Notes under the pieces: model-generated | Told to the model about the DNA's origin: nothing | Database searches by the model: none | What the model saw: only the letters and a program-made list of their open reading frames with translations | Shown here: positions 9,751 to 19,405 of the stretch, piece by piece | Layout: every line of letters begins with the position of its first letter | Numbering within the stretch: the first letter of the stretch is position 1 | Translations under genes and position numbers: made by a program | Source: Rivularia sp. MS3 | GTDB lineage: Bacteria > Cyanobacteriota > Cyanobacteriia > Cyanobacteriales > Nostocaceae | Assembly: GCA_019192545.1 (NCBI GenBank) | Contig: JAHCMI010000038.1 | Span: 1-64,000, forward strand | Length of the DNA stretch: 64,000 nt | Reading direction: 5' to 3'

Positions 9751-10041
9751 ATGAACAACAACTTATTTGCAATCAAAATATTATCTACAGTTCTAATGAT
9801 TGGTGCTATAGGGTTGGAAATATGGAACATTTATGCCATAACACATCAACTTCAAATACCATCAAACATTAAACCGATTTTTTGGATTGAACGTGTTGCT
9901 GTTGCAGCACATTTATTCGAGGCAGTTATAGCAGCTTTTAAAGCAGGTTCTAAAGATAAAATTTGGTATCAATATGGTATATATACTTTTTTCGTCGGCA
10001 CGATTGGGTTAATGGAATTATTTCAAGAAGAAAATAATTAA
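9751..10041 (+). CDS. Small membrane protein of unknown function
   Basis: 96 residues, not assigned to a family. It has about three hydrophobic stretches: ILSTVLMIGAIGLEIW near the N-terminus, ERVAVAAHLFEAVIAAF in the middle and YGIYTFFVGTIGLMELF near the end. A short polar C-terminus (QEENN) follows. This suggests a small integral inner-membrane protein. The ATG lies after an AT-rich leader and no strong ribosome-binding site is seen. It is followed 23 bp later by a strong bidirectional hairpin terminator, which supports it as a real transcription unit. Confidence 0.65.
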   Translation: MNNNLFAIKILSTVLMIGAIGLEIWNIYAITHQLQIPSNIKPIFWIERVAVAAHLFEAVIAAFKAGSKDKIWYQYGIYTFFVGTIGLMELFQEENN

Positions 10042-10064
10042 TACTTTAATAATTTTCGGTATCG

Positions 10065-10095
10065 AAAAACCCGGTTGTAAAAAAACCGGGTTTTT
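10065..10095. terminator. Bidirectional terminator between convergent genes
   Basis: AAAAACCCGGTT (10065-10076) pairs perfectly over 12 bp with AACCGGGTTTTT (10084-10095). T runs on the + strand and the complementary A run suit both the small membrane gene (+) and the GHL10 paralogue (-, ending at 10130). Confidence 0.85.
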
Positions 10096-10129
10096 AAATT
10101 ATCGTAAATGATTTGTGAGTATCGTATCA

Positions 10130-11407
10130 TCAAATTCTCGAACGACGAGCGAAACGTGGAAATAAAGATTTAAATCCAGATTGCCGTAATTCGACACTTT
10201 CTTGAGCATAATTCCACAGACTTTCGTAATAAAAGAAAGTTACACCCAAACCGCGTTTTTGTGCTGCTCGTACTTGAGATTTAATTTGCCGCATTGAAAC
10301 CGGACGATTTCGCAAACCTGCCATAATACCGATACCAGTAGGTATATATTGCTTGGTTTCAATAATTTCTGGAAGGTTAATTTTACGATTAAAACTAGCT
10401 AAATCATTGCGGTAAACTTGCATCACCAATTCATCTACAATACTCAAACGCACCCAGTTGAGCCAATCTTGCAACTGCAATTTGTAAGCGTGGTTGTAGT
10501 AATTTGGAGAAACAGAGAAAATCGCATAAGGTTTTCTGGCTTTTACTGCTTGATTAAGTTGTGCCATAAAAGCTGTAATCTTATCCGCACGCCATTGTAC
10601 CCATGCTTCATCTGCGGGATTTGCTGGCGGTGGATTTTCGGTTTCTTGAGTATACAAGGCAACGGTATATTTGTCGTAACCAAATTCCCGAGGTAAACTC
10701 ATGTGGTCATCAAATTGAATGCCATCGACATCATATCTACTAATTACTTCCAGAACCAGATTTTGGATAAACTGCTGTACTTGAGGATGAAAAGGATTTA
10801 ACCATGCAACTTCCCCAGCAGCACTATTAGAAGTTCGGCTGCCATTGCGTTTTTGTGTCAACCATTCAGGATGATTCAAGGCTAATTCCGAGGTTTCAGG
10901 AGTCATAAAACCAAATTCAAACCAAGGAAGTACCAATAAACCCTGACGATGGGATTGACTAATCAAATCGGCTAGAATATCCTGTCCATCAGCACCTTTA
11001 AAGAAAAAAGGAATGCCAGCGCGTTTGGCTGTCATACTAGGAAATTTAGTATAACCAGAATTCCAAACAACAGGATAAATAGTATTAAAATTCAGTCTTC
11101 GCAACTGAGTTACAGCATCTTTTGCTCCAGAGCGAGTTTTGAGAACATTGAAATCATTAGTACTCATCCATACTCCGCGAATTTTCTGACGGGGTAATTG
11201 TCGGGGCTGCAATATTTCCGGTTGGAGAATAGTCGCTGGAGGAGGAAATTGAGCGGTAGATTGCAAATTGTCAAGCAGCAATACCGTAAAAAATGATATT
11301 GCAAATAGAAGTGGAAGACAGCGCTTCAGCAGCCGTCTGTATTTTTTGAATAAGTTAGCTAGTCTTACGCGAACTTGTAAACTTCTATTGGAAAACTGAT
11401 TCGTCAT
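10130..11407 (-). CDS. Secreted GHL10 (DUF187) glycosidase-like protein, paralogue of the 7.1 kb gene
   Basis: 425 residues with the same order as its neighbour at 7138-8328: a signal/anchor segment (CLPLLFAISFFTVLLLDNL, about 30-48), a linker, then IRGVWMSTNDFNVLK, YPVVWNSGYTKFPS, LPWFEFGFM and DGIQFDDHMSLPREFG. The two proteins match over nearly their full length, including PTG/AVGIMAGLRN and FFYYESLWN near the C-terminus, so they are a clear local duplicate pair. This copy has a longer N-terminal region before the barrel. The function is probably glycan processing in the envelope or outside; the substrate is unknown. Confidence 0.85.
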   Translation of the reverse strand: MTNQFSNRSLQVRVRLANLFKKYRRLLKRCLPLLFAISFFTVLLLDNLQSTAQFPPPATILQPEILQPRQLPRQKIRGVWMSTNDFNVLKTRSGAKDAVTQLRRLNFNTIYPVVWNSGYTKFPSMTAKRAGIPFFFKGADGQDILADLISQSHRQGLLVLPWFEFGFMTPETSELALNHPEWLTQKRNGSRTSNSAAGEVAWLNPFHPQVQQFIQNLVLEVISRYDVDGIQFDDHMSLPREFGYDKYTVALYTQETENPPPANPADEAWVQWRADKITAFMAQLNQAVKARKPYAIFSVSPNYYNHAYKLQLQDWLNWVRLSIVDELVMQVYRNDLASFNRKINLPEIIETKQYIPTGIGIMAGLRNRPVSMRQIKSQVRAAQKRGLGVTFFYYESLWNYAQESVELRQSGFKSLFPRFARRSRI

Positions 11408-11695
11408 TAGTCTACAGGTATGTCTGCTTACTCTATAAGAGTTTGATTGATTGCGCGTTAATTTGCTGCATTCAATGAAGCAAAATTATCACGGCAGGAT
11501 GATTGACGTATTTGGCATTTTATAGTGCCGTGCCTAGTATAAGTGTTTATGTATCAAGATTGACAATATTTTTTGATTTTGATTAATTAATTTGATTTAT
11601 TCACTTTAGTCTATTTAGGAAAATGATTATACAACTATCAAAAGAAGTATTTTCATCAATATAATTAAAACGAAAACGAATTTGAATTTATAAAA

Positions 11696-12094
11696 ATGAA
11701 TTACATTGAAGCCATTAAAGAAGATAGAAAGTGGATATCTGGAATTTTTCTAAGCAAACAAGATACTCGGGAGTATTTTCAGTTGATTCCTGAGTGCATG
11801 AAGAAATATCAAATAATCAAATCGGTGAATTTTAAAGAATATCCTGTATATCTGGTAGAAGCTGAAGAATTTTGCTTTGTTGATTTGAAAGGAGTTTGTG
11901 AAACAATAAATAAAATTGAGATGATACCAGATTTTGAATATATTTATGCCAATATTTATGAGATAAGTAAGGATTTTGTCCCGAAAAAACCGGGGACAGA
12001 TTATATGGGAATTTTAAAGCACGTCCACGTTGATAATGAATATTTGCAAAGGTATAGAAAATCTGGCTATCAATTTAAGCTGAATGCATGGTAG
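11696..12094 (+). CDS. Hypothetical protein, 132 aa
   Basis: I do not recognise this family. It is a soluble acidic/aromatic protein beginning MNYIEAIKEDRKWISGIF, without signal peptide or membrane segment. It looks like a compact alpha/beta domain with FVDLKGVCETINKIE and a late LKHVHVDNEYLQRYRKSGY stretch. It is transcribed alone. Its stop codon lies inside a dispersed TAGGGTGCG repeat that begins at 12091, so the last residues may have been altered by insertion of that repeat. Confidence 0.6.
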   Translation: MNYIEAIKEDRKWISGIFLSKQDTREYFQLIPECMKKYQIIKSVNFKEYPVYLVEAEEFCFVDLKGVCETINKIEMIPDFEYIYANIYEISKDFVPKKPGTDYMGILKHVHVDNEYLQRYRKSGYQFKLNAW

Positions 12095-12220
12095 GGTGCG
12101 TTGCCGCGTTAGCAGAAAGTGTCCGTTCACCGTTAGGTGTTCCCGCAGAATTAGGACATAGCGCAACGCACCATTACAAAATTGTTTCGGTGCGTTATGA
12201 CGGAGTCTAACGCACCCTAC
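12091..12220. repeat. Dispersed GTAGGGTGCGTT / AACGCACCCTAC repeat, compound copy
   Basis: It begins GTAGGGTGCGTTGCCGCG and ends CTAACGCACCCTAC, with an internal CAACGCACCAT and GGTGCGTTATG pair, so two palindromic units appear fused. Relatives lie at 36903-36977, 46010-46043, 54689-54718 and 55858-55939. Confidence 0.6.
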
Positions 12221-12250
12221 AAAATATACCTATTACCTCTTACTTAGTCA

Positions 12251-13333
12251 TTAAGCAATTGTCACATCATCGGATAAGTAAACATCCTGAATCATGTGGA
12301 ACAATTTAACACCATCTTCAAAAGGACGTTGGAATGCTTTACGTCCAGAAATTAAGCCGGTTCCTCCAGCCCGCTTATTAATAATTGCTGTACGTACTGC
12401 TGCTGCAAAGTCGTTTTCACCGGCTGCACCACCGGAATTGATTAATCCAGCACGCCCGCAGTAGCAGTTTAATACTTGATAGCGAGTTAAATCGATGGGG
12501 TGGTCGGTGGTTAATTCGGTATAAACTTTATCGTGAGTTTTTCCGTAACTTTTACCGATCGCCTTGGCGACAGCACCATAACCGTTATTATTTTCGGGCA
12601 TTTTCTGCTTGATAATATCGGCTTCGATTGTTACGCCCAAGTGGTTGGCTTGAGAAGATAAATCGGCAGATAAATGATAATCTTTGTCTTGCTTGAAGGC
12701 GTTGTTACGAAGATAGCACCATAAGATAGTAGCCATTCCTAACTCGTGAGCGCGTTTGAAAGCTCTGCTTACTTCTTGAATTTGTCGGGTGGAGTTTTCC
12801 GAGCCGAAGTAAATAGTTGCACCGACGGCAACAGCGCCCAAATCCCAAGCTTGTTCTACGTCACCAAACATAACTTGGTCGTAATCGTTAGGAACGTTAA
12901 GCAATTCGTTATGATTAATTTTAACGATAAAAGGAATTTTATGAGCATATTTACGGGAAACAATGCCTAATACTCCTAAAGTGGAAGCAACCGCATTACA
13001 ACCACCTTCAATTCCCAACTTAACAATATTTTCGGGGTCGAAATACATCGGATTCGGAGCAAAGGAAGCACCCGCAGAATGTTCAATACCTTGGTCTACA
13101 GGTAAAATCGATAAATAACCAGTATTGGCGAGTCTTCCCGTGGAGTACAAAGATTGCAAACTACGCAATACATGGGGGTTTCTGTCGCTCGATGCCCAAA
13201 TTCTATCTACAAAATCGCTTCCGGGTAGATGAAGCATATCTTTTGATACTTTTGCTTTATGGGTAAGTAAATCTTTAGCTTCATTACCTAATAATGATTC
13301 GATGAAATCGGGTACAGAGGAGATACTAGTCAT
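12251..13333 (-). CDS. fbaB: Class I fructose-bisphosphate aldolase, FbaB/DhnA type
   Basis: 360 residues, full length for the FbaB family. It interconverts fructose 1,6-bisphosphate with dihydroxyacetone phosphate and glyceraldehyde 3-phosphate in glycolysis and the Calvin cycle, through a Schiff-base lysine. Visible family hallmarks are [47 protein letters not shown], the catalytic region [12 protein letters not shown] with the Schiff-base Lys, and [17 protein letters not shown]. The sequence closely parallels E. coli FbaB along its length, with a short insertion after KQKMPENN. It is monocistronic, ends 30 bp after a dispersed repeat, and probably acts alongside a class II enzyme elsewhere in the genome. 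Confidence 0.95.
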   Translation of the reverse strand: MTSISSVPDFIESLLGNEAKDLLTHKAKVSKDMLHLPGSDFVDRIWASSDRNPHVLRSLQSLYSTGRLANTGYLSILPVDQGIEHSAGASFAPNPMYFDPENIVKLGIEGGCNAVASTLGVLGIVSRKYAHKIPFIVKINHNELLNVPNDYDQVMFGDVEQAWDLGAVAVGATIYFGSENSTRQIQEVSRAFKRAHELGMATILWCYLRNNAFKQDKDYHLSADLSSQANHLGVTIEADIIKQKMPENNNGYGAVAKAIGKSYGKTHDKVYTELTTDHPIDLTRYQVLNCYCGRAGLINSGGAAGENDFAAAVRTAIINKRAGGTGLISGRKAFQRPFEDGVKLFHMIQDVYLSDDVTIA

Positions 13334-13424
13334 AATAATGTTGTCCTAATAGACTTCCGTCTTTGATGGTAGCTATGCTAGCTAAAATGAGCCTATACCA
13401 AAAGTTTGACAAAAACTATTTTAT

Positions 13425-13587
13425 AAAAAGGGAATGGGTAATTGGACATTGGGGATTAGGCATTAGGCATGGAAAAATAGCAAAATGGGAGCAAGCGGAA
13501 ACTATTTGTATTGTTCGCATCTTGTTTCCTAATTGTTCGACATAAGTAATTACCAATTACCAATTCCTCATGCCCAATTACCATTAA
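13425..13587. repeat. Heptamer-type short tandem repeats (TTGGGCATTAGGCAT and CCAATTACC arms)
   Basis: The aldolase/WD40 intergenic space holds heptanucleotide-like repeats, GGGGATTAGGCATTAGGC near 13450 and ACCAATTACCAATTCC near 13549, in opposing orientation. These are typical of filamentous cyanobacterial spacers, and any reading frame through them is fortuitous. Confidence 0.5.
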
Positions 13588-16500
13588 TCGCACAAATTTC
13601 TATCTACAGAATCGACTTCTGCACTGTTTTGTAAATAATCTCGGACTAAATCGCAAGCGTAAGTGAGAACTTCGTCGCTATCAATAACTTTTTCTAAATT
13701 CCACTGCATTAATGTATTATCTTCGCTGCCAGAAACAAGATTTTTACCGTCGGGAGTAAATTCGACATCCCAAACAGCACCTTTATGTGCTTGCAAAGTT
13801 GTAATTAACTTTCCATTTGTATTCCATAATTTTATTGTATTATCACCACTAGCCGAAGCAATCATATAACTGTTGTAATTCTGCTTTTTATTATCAGAAT
13901 CATTAAGCGGAGTAGAAAGAAATGCAACTCCTCTAGTATCAGTATCATGTCCTCGCAGCGTACTAATCAGTTTACCATTTCGCTTCCAAAGCTTAATATT
14001 TTTATCTAAACTAGCTGAAGCAATCATTTTACCGTCGGGACTAAATGCAATTGCTGTAACAGTATCGTAATGACCTTTCAGAGTATTTAAAAGCTTACCT
14101 TGGCGATTCCAAAATTTAATAGTTTTATTTTTACCACCCGAAGCAATTATCTTACCATCGGGGCTAAATATAACTGCTCGAATAATTCCTTGACCTGTAT
14201 TAATAGTATTTATTAAAGTACCATCAACATTCCACAATTTAACAGTTCCATCTTCACTTCCCGAAACAATTATTTGATTGTCGGGACTAAAAACAACCGA
14301 CCAAACTGGAGCGGTATGTCCTTTCAAAACAGCTAATTCTTGACCTCCAGTAGTCCATAATTTAATTACGTTATCGTTACCTGCTGAAGCAATAATTTTA
14401 TTATCAGAACTAAAATTAACATCAAGAAATCCTCTAGAGTTGCTGGAAATGCTTTGAAGTAGTTCGCCATTCCGATTCCAAAGTTTTATCGTGCTATCAT
14501 CGCTAACTGAAGCAATAGTTTTACCATCGGGGCTGATAGCGACTTTGATTATGCCATTTTTATGACCGTAAATAGTTTTTACTAAAGCATTATTTAAATT
14601 CCAAAATCTGATAGTTTTATCTTCACTTGTCGAAGCAATAGTTTTACCGTCGGGATTCCAAGCTAATCCACGAACTCTACCGTTATGCCCTTTTAAAGTT
14701 TCTAATAAAGCTCCATTAATATTCCATAATTTAATTGTATTATCCCAGCTTGCAGAAGCAATATTTTTTCCATTTGGACTAAATCTTACTTTCCAAATCC
14801 CAGAAACATGATTTTTTAAAGTATGAATTAATTTTCCATCTTCTACTTGCCAAATTTTGACAGTATTATCTATACTTCCAGAAACAAGCTTTTTACCGTT
14901 AGGGCTAAAGTCTATTGAAGAAACATCATTTATATGACCTTTAAAAGTCCGAATTAGCTTTCCTTCGATATCCCATAATTTAATAGTCTTATCAACGCTA
15001 GCAGAAGCAATATTTTTTCCATCCGGACTAAATTCAACTGCATTAATTAAATTTTGGTGAGCTTGAAAACTACGCTCTAATTTGCCATCACTAACATTCC
15101 AAATCTTTATATTTTTGTCGTAGCTACCAGAAGCAATAGTCTTACTGTCAGGACTCCAAGCAACTGATGAAACTACATCCTGGTGTCCTTTTAAAGTTTT
15201 TAATAAATCACCTTGACGATTCCAAATTTTAATTACCTTATCTCTACCAGCAGAAGCAATAAATTTTCCATTCGGGCTAAAAACGACAGTTCTTAAAGCA
15301 TCTTTATGAGCATATATAGTCTTTCTTTCTTTACCATCAAGATTCCAAATTTTAACTGTATTATCTCTATGAGCAGTAGCAACTATTTTACCGTCAGGAC
15401 TAAAATCTACACCCCAAACCTGAGAATCAATTTTAGTAATTCGATTATATTCAACTGCTGTGAAAATAGCTTTTCTTAAAGCAGTTGTGACTGCTCTTTG
15501 AGTTTGAGAATCAGTTGAACCAAACTGTTTAGTCTTTTTATTTGCTTTTAAACTTTGAACTAATGCATCCAAACGTTTTTCTAAAACAAATAATGCTCTA
15601 GACGAAGTAGTTGTGGCTTTAATTTCATTGAGTTTTGCTTGTCGATAAGCGACAAATGTAATTGCAGCTAAAGTACTAACGATAATTAAAGCGCTACTAA
15701 CAGAAAATAACAAATAATTTAAACGTGCTGCACTTTTTTCTTCTGCTTTTAAACGTTCTTCAACAGCTTTAAGCCTTTGAGCTTCTAAATGTTGCTGAGT
15801 TTCGTAATTGTCTAATTCTTGAGAAGCTGTCAAATAAAGATAATCTAAATCGCTTAAACTTTTGCCCTGAATCCATTTTTTTGCATCTTTTAAAGCTTGC
15901 CCTCGTAACAGTCGCGAAGCATCTGTTTGATTTGAAGCAATCCAAGCATCAAAAGCTTGAGAATAAGGACGTAACAGGCTAAGTTTATTCGCAACCCAAT
16001 CCAAATCAAAAACTTGTTCGTAAATACGGTTTTTAACTTTGAGTAAATTATTTTCTTTAATAACTAAGCCGGATAGAAATAATTCCGTATGTTCTTTACT
16101 AATATTTACTTCAATTTCTTCTCCCAGTAAAATTTGTTGATATATACCCAACAATCTTCCTGCTATCTTCTGCTGAAGAATTCTATCTCTAATAGTTCTT
16201 AAATGTTCGGGTTCGTCTTGTGATTCCCAGTTATAAAGAATTTTTTTTCTAACTAATTTATCAACTTTGATTTGAGTGTCAATTTTTGATATTGGAGTCA
16301 TCCATTCTCCACTTCTTATCATTTTGCAAAGTTTTTGAGTTAGAAATGGCTGTCCGTTTGTCCAATACAGAATTTGTTTGAGAACAGCTTGAGAATTTTT
16401 TACATTTTCTTTCAAACCCAATCGTAAACTTTGCGCTTCTTTTAAAGTAAATCCTTTTAACTCTATCGACTTACCAATATTAAATGAAGTGCGATTTTTA

Positions 16501-17111
16501 TCAGCAATTAAATCGCTTGGTGTGGCTACTCCAAAAATAGCAAAAGAAAGTCGATGATATTCTGGATTTAAAGCTCTTTGGTTATAGCAGAAACGAATTA
16601 AAGCAAATAAATCATCTACAGGAAAATCTAAACTGAGAATACTATCAATTTCATCAATAAATATAATTATTTTATCTTCAGGAAACTGTACTAAAAGTAC
16701 ATCTTCAATAAAATGACTTAAACGCTGAAGTACCGATATATCTTCTTCTTCACGCCACCAAGACTTTAAGTTAAACTTACCGAATAAATGAAATCCTCGC
16801 CATAATTCAGCAACAACTCCTTTGTACCATTGAGCGTGAGTAACTTGTTCGCTACCTACGCAACTCATATCAACTGTAGTACATTGATATCCTTCTTTTC
16901 TTAATTTATGGCTGGTACGCACCATAATCGACGATTTACCCATTTGTCGGGAGTTAAATACATAGCAAAACTCTCCAGCTTTTAAAGCTTGATATAGCTC
17001 CTCATCAGCCTGACGCACTACATAGCAAGCAGCATCGTTTTCTAAACTACCGCCAACCTGATATTGATAATCATCTATTCTTGATACATTAATATCTTTG
17101 ATGGAAGTCAT
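13584..17111 (-). CDS. AAA-like ATPase fused to 14 WD40 repeats, membrane anchored
   Basis: 1175 residues. The N-terminus (about 1-330) is an AAA-like domain of the cyanobacterial PF14516 type, with [17 protein letters not shown], a P-loop variant NSRQMGKSS (53-61) and Walker [11 protein letters not shown] (about 146-155). A winged-helix-like region, a coiled charged stretch and one transmembrane helix ([18 protein letters not shown], about 475-492) follow. The rest is 14 WD40 blades ending in IKxWN-type motifs, enough for two seven-bladed propellers. This is STAND-like signalling architecture: NTPase switch plus ligand-binding propeller. The partner and output are unknown. No effector domain is present. 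Confidence 0.9.
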   Translation of the reverse strand: MTSIKDINVSRIDDYQYQVGGSLENDAACYVVRQADEELYQALKAGEFCYVFNSRQMGKSSIMVRTSHKLRKEGYQCTTVDMSCVGSEQVTHAQWYKGVVAELWRGFHLFGKFNLKSWWREEEDISVLQRLSHFIEDVLLVQFPEDKIIIFIDEIDSILSLDFPVDDLFALIRFCYNQRALNPEYHRLSFAIFGVATPSDLIADKNRTSFNIGKSIELKGFTLKEAQSLRLGLKENVKNSQAVLKQILYWTNGQPFLTQKLCKMIRSGEWMTPISKIDTQIKVDKLVRKKILYNWESQDEPEHLRTIRDRILQQKIAGRLLGIYQQILLGEEIEVNISKEHTELFLSGLVIKENNLLKVKNRIYEQVFDLDWVANKLSLLRPYSQAFDAWIASNQTDASRLLRGQALKDAKKWIQGKSLSDLDYLYLTASQELDNYETQQHLEAQRLKAVEERLKAEEKSAARLNYLLFSVSSALIIVSTLAAITFVAYRQAKLNEIKATTTSSRALFVLEKRLDALVQSLKANKKTKQFGSTDSQTQRAVTTALRKAIFTAVEYNRITKIDSQVWGVDFSPDGKIVATAHRDNTVKIWNLDGKERKTIYAHKDALRTVVFSPNGKFIASAGRDKVIKIWNRQGDLLKTLKGHQDVVSSVAWSPDSKTIASGSYDKNIKIWNVSDGKLERSFQAHQNLINAVEFSPDGKNIASASVDKTIKLWDIEGKLIRTFKGHINDVSSIDFSPNGKKLVSGSIDNTVKIWQVEDGKLIHTLKNHVSGIWKVRFSPNGKNIASASWDNTIKLWNINGALLETLKGHNGRVRGLAWNPDGKTIASTSEDKTIRFWNLNNALVKTIYGHKNGIIKVAISPDGKTIASVSDDSTIKLWNRNGELLQSISSNSRGFLDVNFSSDNKIIASAGNDNVIKLWTTGGQELAVLKGHTAPVWSVVFSPDNQIIVSGSEDGTVKLWNVDGTLINTINTGQGIIRAVIFSPDGKIIASGGKNKTIKFWNRQGKLLNTLKGHYDTVTAIAFSPDGKMIASASLDKNIKLWKRNGKLISTLRGHDTDTRGVAFLSTPLNDSDNKKQNYNSYMIASASGDNTIKLWNTNGKLITTLQAHKGAVWDVEFTPDGKNLVSGSEDNTLMQWNLEKVIDSDEVLTYACDLVRDYLQNSAEVDSVDRNLCD

Positions 17112-17352
17112 TTTTACAGAGTATTATCCTGTATTTTAAACTTTAGAAATTGTAGTTCATATTTAGCAGCTTCTGCCATGATTTCACGCATTAGTTTCAG
17201 GAATAAAGTATTTATATCAAAGTTGCAGGCAAAGCAAAATAATTAAATATTATGAGAAGATATCAAATATCTATAACTATTTTAGATATTATTAGTTGTC
17301 TAAACTGTATTGTAAAATGAACAAAGTACAAGTCATGCAAAATTAGTTAATC

Positions 17353-17904
17353 ATGGAAGATTTTCAGCTTCAGGGGATAAATCACATTGCCTTAGTGTGT
17401 AAAGACATGGCGCGTACAGTAGATTTCTACACAAACACTCTAGGATTAAAATTAATCAAAACCATTGCCCTACCCGACGGCGGACAACATTTCTTTTTCG
17501 ATATTGGTAATGGCGATGCTTTAGCTTTTTTCTGGTTTCCTCAAGCCCCAGAAGCTTCACCGGGAATAGCTTCGGTAAATACTGATGCTTTAAGTACAGG
17601 TAATATTGCTACCGCTCACGGTTCGTTAAATCATCTCGCATTTAAAATACCTTTGGAGAAAGTAACAGAATATAAGGAGAAACTTACTAGCAAAGGCATT
17701 CAAACAACGCCGATTTTACATCATGCCGATGTTCCCTCTGGTTATGTTGCAGAAGCCGATGAAAGCACCTTTATCTCTTCGTTTTATTTTTTCGATCCGG
17801 ATGGAATATTATTAGAATTTGCTGCAAATACCCGCGAGTTGGGTAATGAGGAGAAAGATATTCAACACCAGCCAAAAACAGCTTTAAATAACTTGTCAAA
17901 TTAA
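17353..17904 (+). CDS. VOC (glyoxalase/dioxygenase) family protein
   Basis: 183 residues forming the paired beta-alpha-beta-beta-beta modules of the vicinal oxygen chelate superfamily. The first module begins GINHIALVCKDMARTVDFYTN, giving a metal-ligand His. The second begins LNHLAFKIPLEKV. The C-terminal FFDPDGILLEFAAN supplies the usual metal-ligand Glu. Members act as glyoxalases, ring-cleavage dioxygenases or resistance proteins; the substrate here is not evident. A second, shorter VOC gene follows after 48 bp on the same strand, so the two may be co-transcribed. Confidence 0.85.
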   Translation: MEDFQLQGINHIALVCKDMARTVDFYTNTLGLKLIKTIALPDGGQHFFFDIGNGDALAFFWFPQAPEASPGIASVNTDALSTGNIATAHGSLNHLAFKIPLEKVTEYKEKLTSKGIQTTPILHHADVPSGYVAEADESTFISSFYFFDPDGILLEFAANTRELGNEEKDIQHQPKTALNNLSN

Positions 17905-17952
17905 TTCTGCTGTTTTGAAGATTATGACTTTTTTAGCATCTACTTTTTAAAT

Positions 17953-18339
17953 ATGTTTTTTCAATGCGCGGAAGCTTTTGTCACTATTGCTACAAACAAT
18001 TTCTCAGAACTGGTAGATTTTTACATTCAATTTCTCAATCAAAAACCGAGCAATTATATTGCAAATTCCTACGCTCAATTTCAGCTTTCAGGATTGAAAA
18101 TAGCTATTTTTAAACCCAAAGAATCTCATTTATCCGAGTTTAATGATTCTTTTAAAAGCAGCATGAGTTTGTGTTTGGAGGTTAAAGATTTAGAAAGTGT
18201 TATGTCCCATCTCGAAAACTTAGGTCATCCTGCCTTTGGCGAAATTACTAATGCTTCCCACGGCAGAGAAGTTTATGCTTATGACATTGATGGTAATCGC
18301 ATTATTCTGCATCAGTCCCATGAAAAAGGTAAATTTTAA
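17953..18339 (+). CDS. VOC family protein, short form
   Basis: 128 residues with a single VOC-like pair: AEAFVTIATNNFSELVDFYIQFL at the start and LCLEVKDLESVMSHLENLG in the middle, ending YAYDIDGNRIILHQS. The usual His and Glu ligands are not clearly in place (the first motif reads FVTIAT rather than a His-bearing one), so this may be a non-catalytic binding protein of the fold. It lies 48 bp downstream of another VOC gene. Confidence 0.75.
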   Translation: MFFQCAEAFVTIATNNFSELVDFYIQFLNQKPSNYIANSYAQFQLSGLKIAIFKPKESHLSEFNDSFKSSMSLCLEVKDLESVMSHLENLGHPAFGEITNASHGREVYAYDIDGNRIILHQSHEKGKF

Positions 18340-18383
18340 ACTTATATATAAAGCTATATACTTAAATTTAATCTAATCGAACA

Positions 18384-18420
18384 GTGCTATTCTCAAGAAG
18401 CCCAAAGAAACCGGGTTTCT
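18384..18420. repeat. Dispersed AAACCCGGTTTCTTTGGGCTTCTT repeat, reverse orientation
   Basis: Positions 18384-18416 are nearly the reverse complement of 63482-63515. The segment contains AGAAACC-G-GGTTTCT, a small hairpin that may end the VOC gene transcript. Confidence 0.5.
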
Positions 18421-18482
18421 CAAGCTACTAGAAGCTAAGAGTTTAATTACTATTCCCCATTCCACTCCCGACAAAAATTCTT

Positions 18483-19373
18483 ATGTCTATAACTCATAAC
18501 TATAAATTAAATATAATTCAATGGTATCCCGGCCATATTGCGAAAGCCGAAAGACAGCTAAAAGAACAACTTAAATTAGTTGATGTTGTTTTAGAAGTTA
18601 GAGATGCTCGGATTCCCTTATCAACTCACCATCCCCAAGTATCTGAGTGGATAGGAGACAAAGCCAGGTTATTAATAATCAATCGGTTAGATATGATTTC
18701 ATCTGAAACCAGGGAATTATGGACGGATTATTTTAGAGCAAATAATCAAGTTCCCATTTTTACCAATGCCAAGCAAGGAAAAGGCGTAAATGGAGTTGCC
18801 AAAGCAGCGCAATCTGCTGGCAGTCAAGTTAACGAAAGACGTAAAGAAAGAGGCATGTTACCTCGCGCTATACGTGCCGTAGTCATTGGTTTCCCTAACG
18901 TGGGAAAATCAGCTTTGATAAACCGGTTATTAGGTAAACGTGTTGTACAAAGTGCGGCTCGCCCTGGTGTAACTCGTTCTTTAAGATGGGTAAGAATTTC
19001 TAAAGAATTAGATTTATTAGATGCCCCCGGTGTGATTCCGCTGAAATTAGAAAATCAAGAAGCAGCATTAAAATTAGCAATTTGCGACGATATTGGAGAA
19101 GCATCCTACGATAATCAAAAAGTAGCAGCAGCATTCGTAGATATAGTTAAAGAAATGCAGGAAAATGCTCCCCAAATATTACCTGAAAATCCGTTTTTAT
19201 TGCGCTACAAACTTGAATCAACATCCTATACCGGAGAAGAATATTTATTTGCTTTAGCCGAACATAAATATCAAGGAGATGTAGAGCGGAGTGCAAGAAC
19301 TATTTTAACCGATTATCGTAAAGGAAATTTGGGTCAATTTCCCTTAGAAGTACCGGAATCAGTTATCAGTTAA
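18483..19373 (+). CDS. ylqF: Circularly permuted ribosome-biogenesis GTPase YlqF/RbgA
   Basis: 296 residues with GTPase motifs in permuted order. G4 NRLDM appears first, then G1 GFPNVGKS, a G2-like TRSLRWV region and G3 DAPG. The N-terminal WYPGHIAKAERQLKEQL and VDVVLEVRDARIPLS are signatures of the YlqF/RbgA family, which helps late 50S subunit assembly in bacteria. The C-terminal domain has the RDxxxxGxG-like AEHKYQGDVERSARTILTDYRKGNLG segment. It is monocistronic, and the ATG agrees with family length. This is a housekeeping gene. Confidence 0.93.
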   Translation: MSITHNYKLNIIQWYPGHIAKAERQLKEQLKLVDVVLEVRDARIPLSTHHPQVSEWIGDKARLLIINRLDMISSETRELWTDYFRANNQVPIFTNAKQGKGVNGVAKAAQSAGSQVNERRKERGMLPRAIRAVVIGFPNVGKSALINRLLGKRVVQSAARPGVTRSLRWVRISKELDLLDAPGVIPLKLENQEAALKLAICDDIGEASYDNQKVAAAFVDIVKEMQENAPQILPENPFLLRYKLESTSYTGEEYLFALAEHKYQGDVERSARTILTDYRKGNLGQFPLEVPESVIS

Positions 19374-19405
19374 CAGTTAACTGCTCACTGCTCACTGCTC
19401 GCTGT
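19366..19405. repeat. Short tandem heptamer repeat (AGTTAACAGTTAACTGCTCACTG)
   Basis: CAGTTATCAGTTAACAGT followed by AACTGCTCACTGCTCACTGC. The same units occur near 27157, 40593-40625, 43678-43703 and 44352-44388. This is a typical filamentous cyanobacterial spacer repeat. Here it overlaps the ends of two convergent genes. Confidence 0.6.

Noticed and set aside
13363-13545. 60-codon + strand frame
   Set aside because: It runs through heptamer spacer repeats and has no recognisable protein features.
17953-18339. Second VOC gene as a fragment of the first
   Set aside because: It has its own complete start, stop and fold pattern and does not align as a broken continuation.
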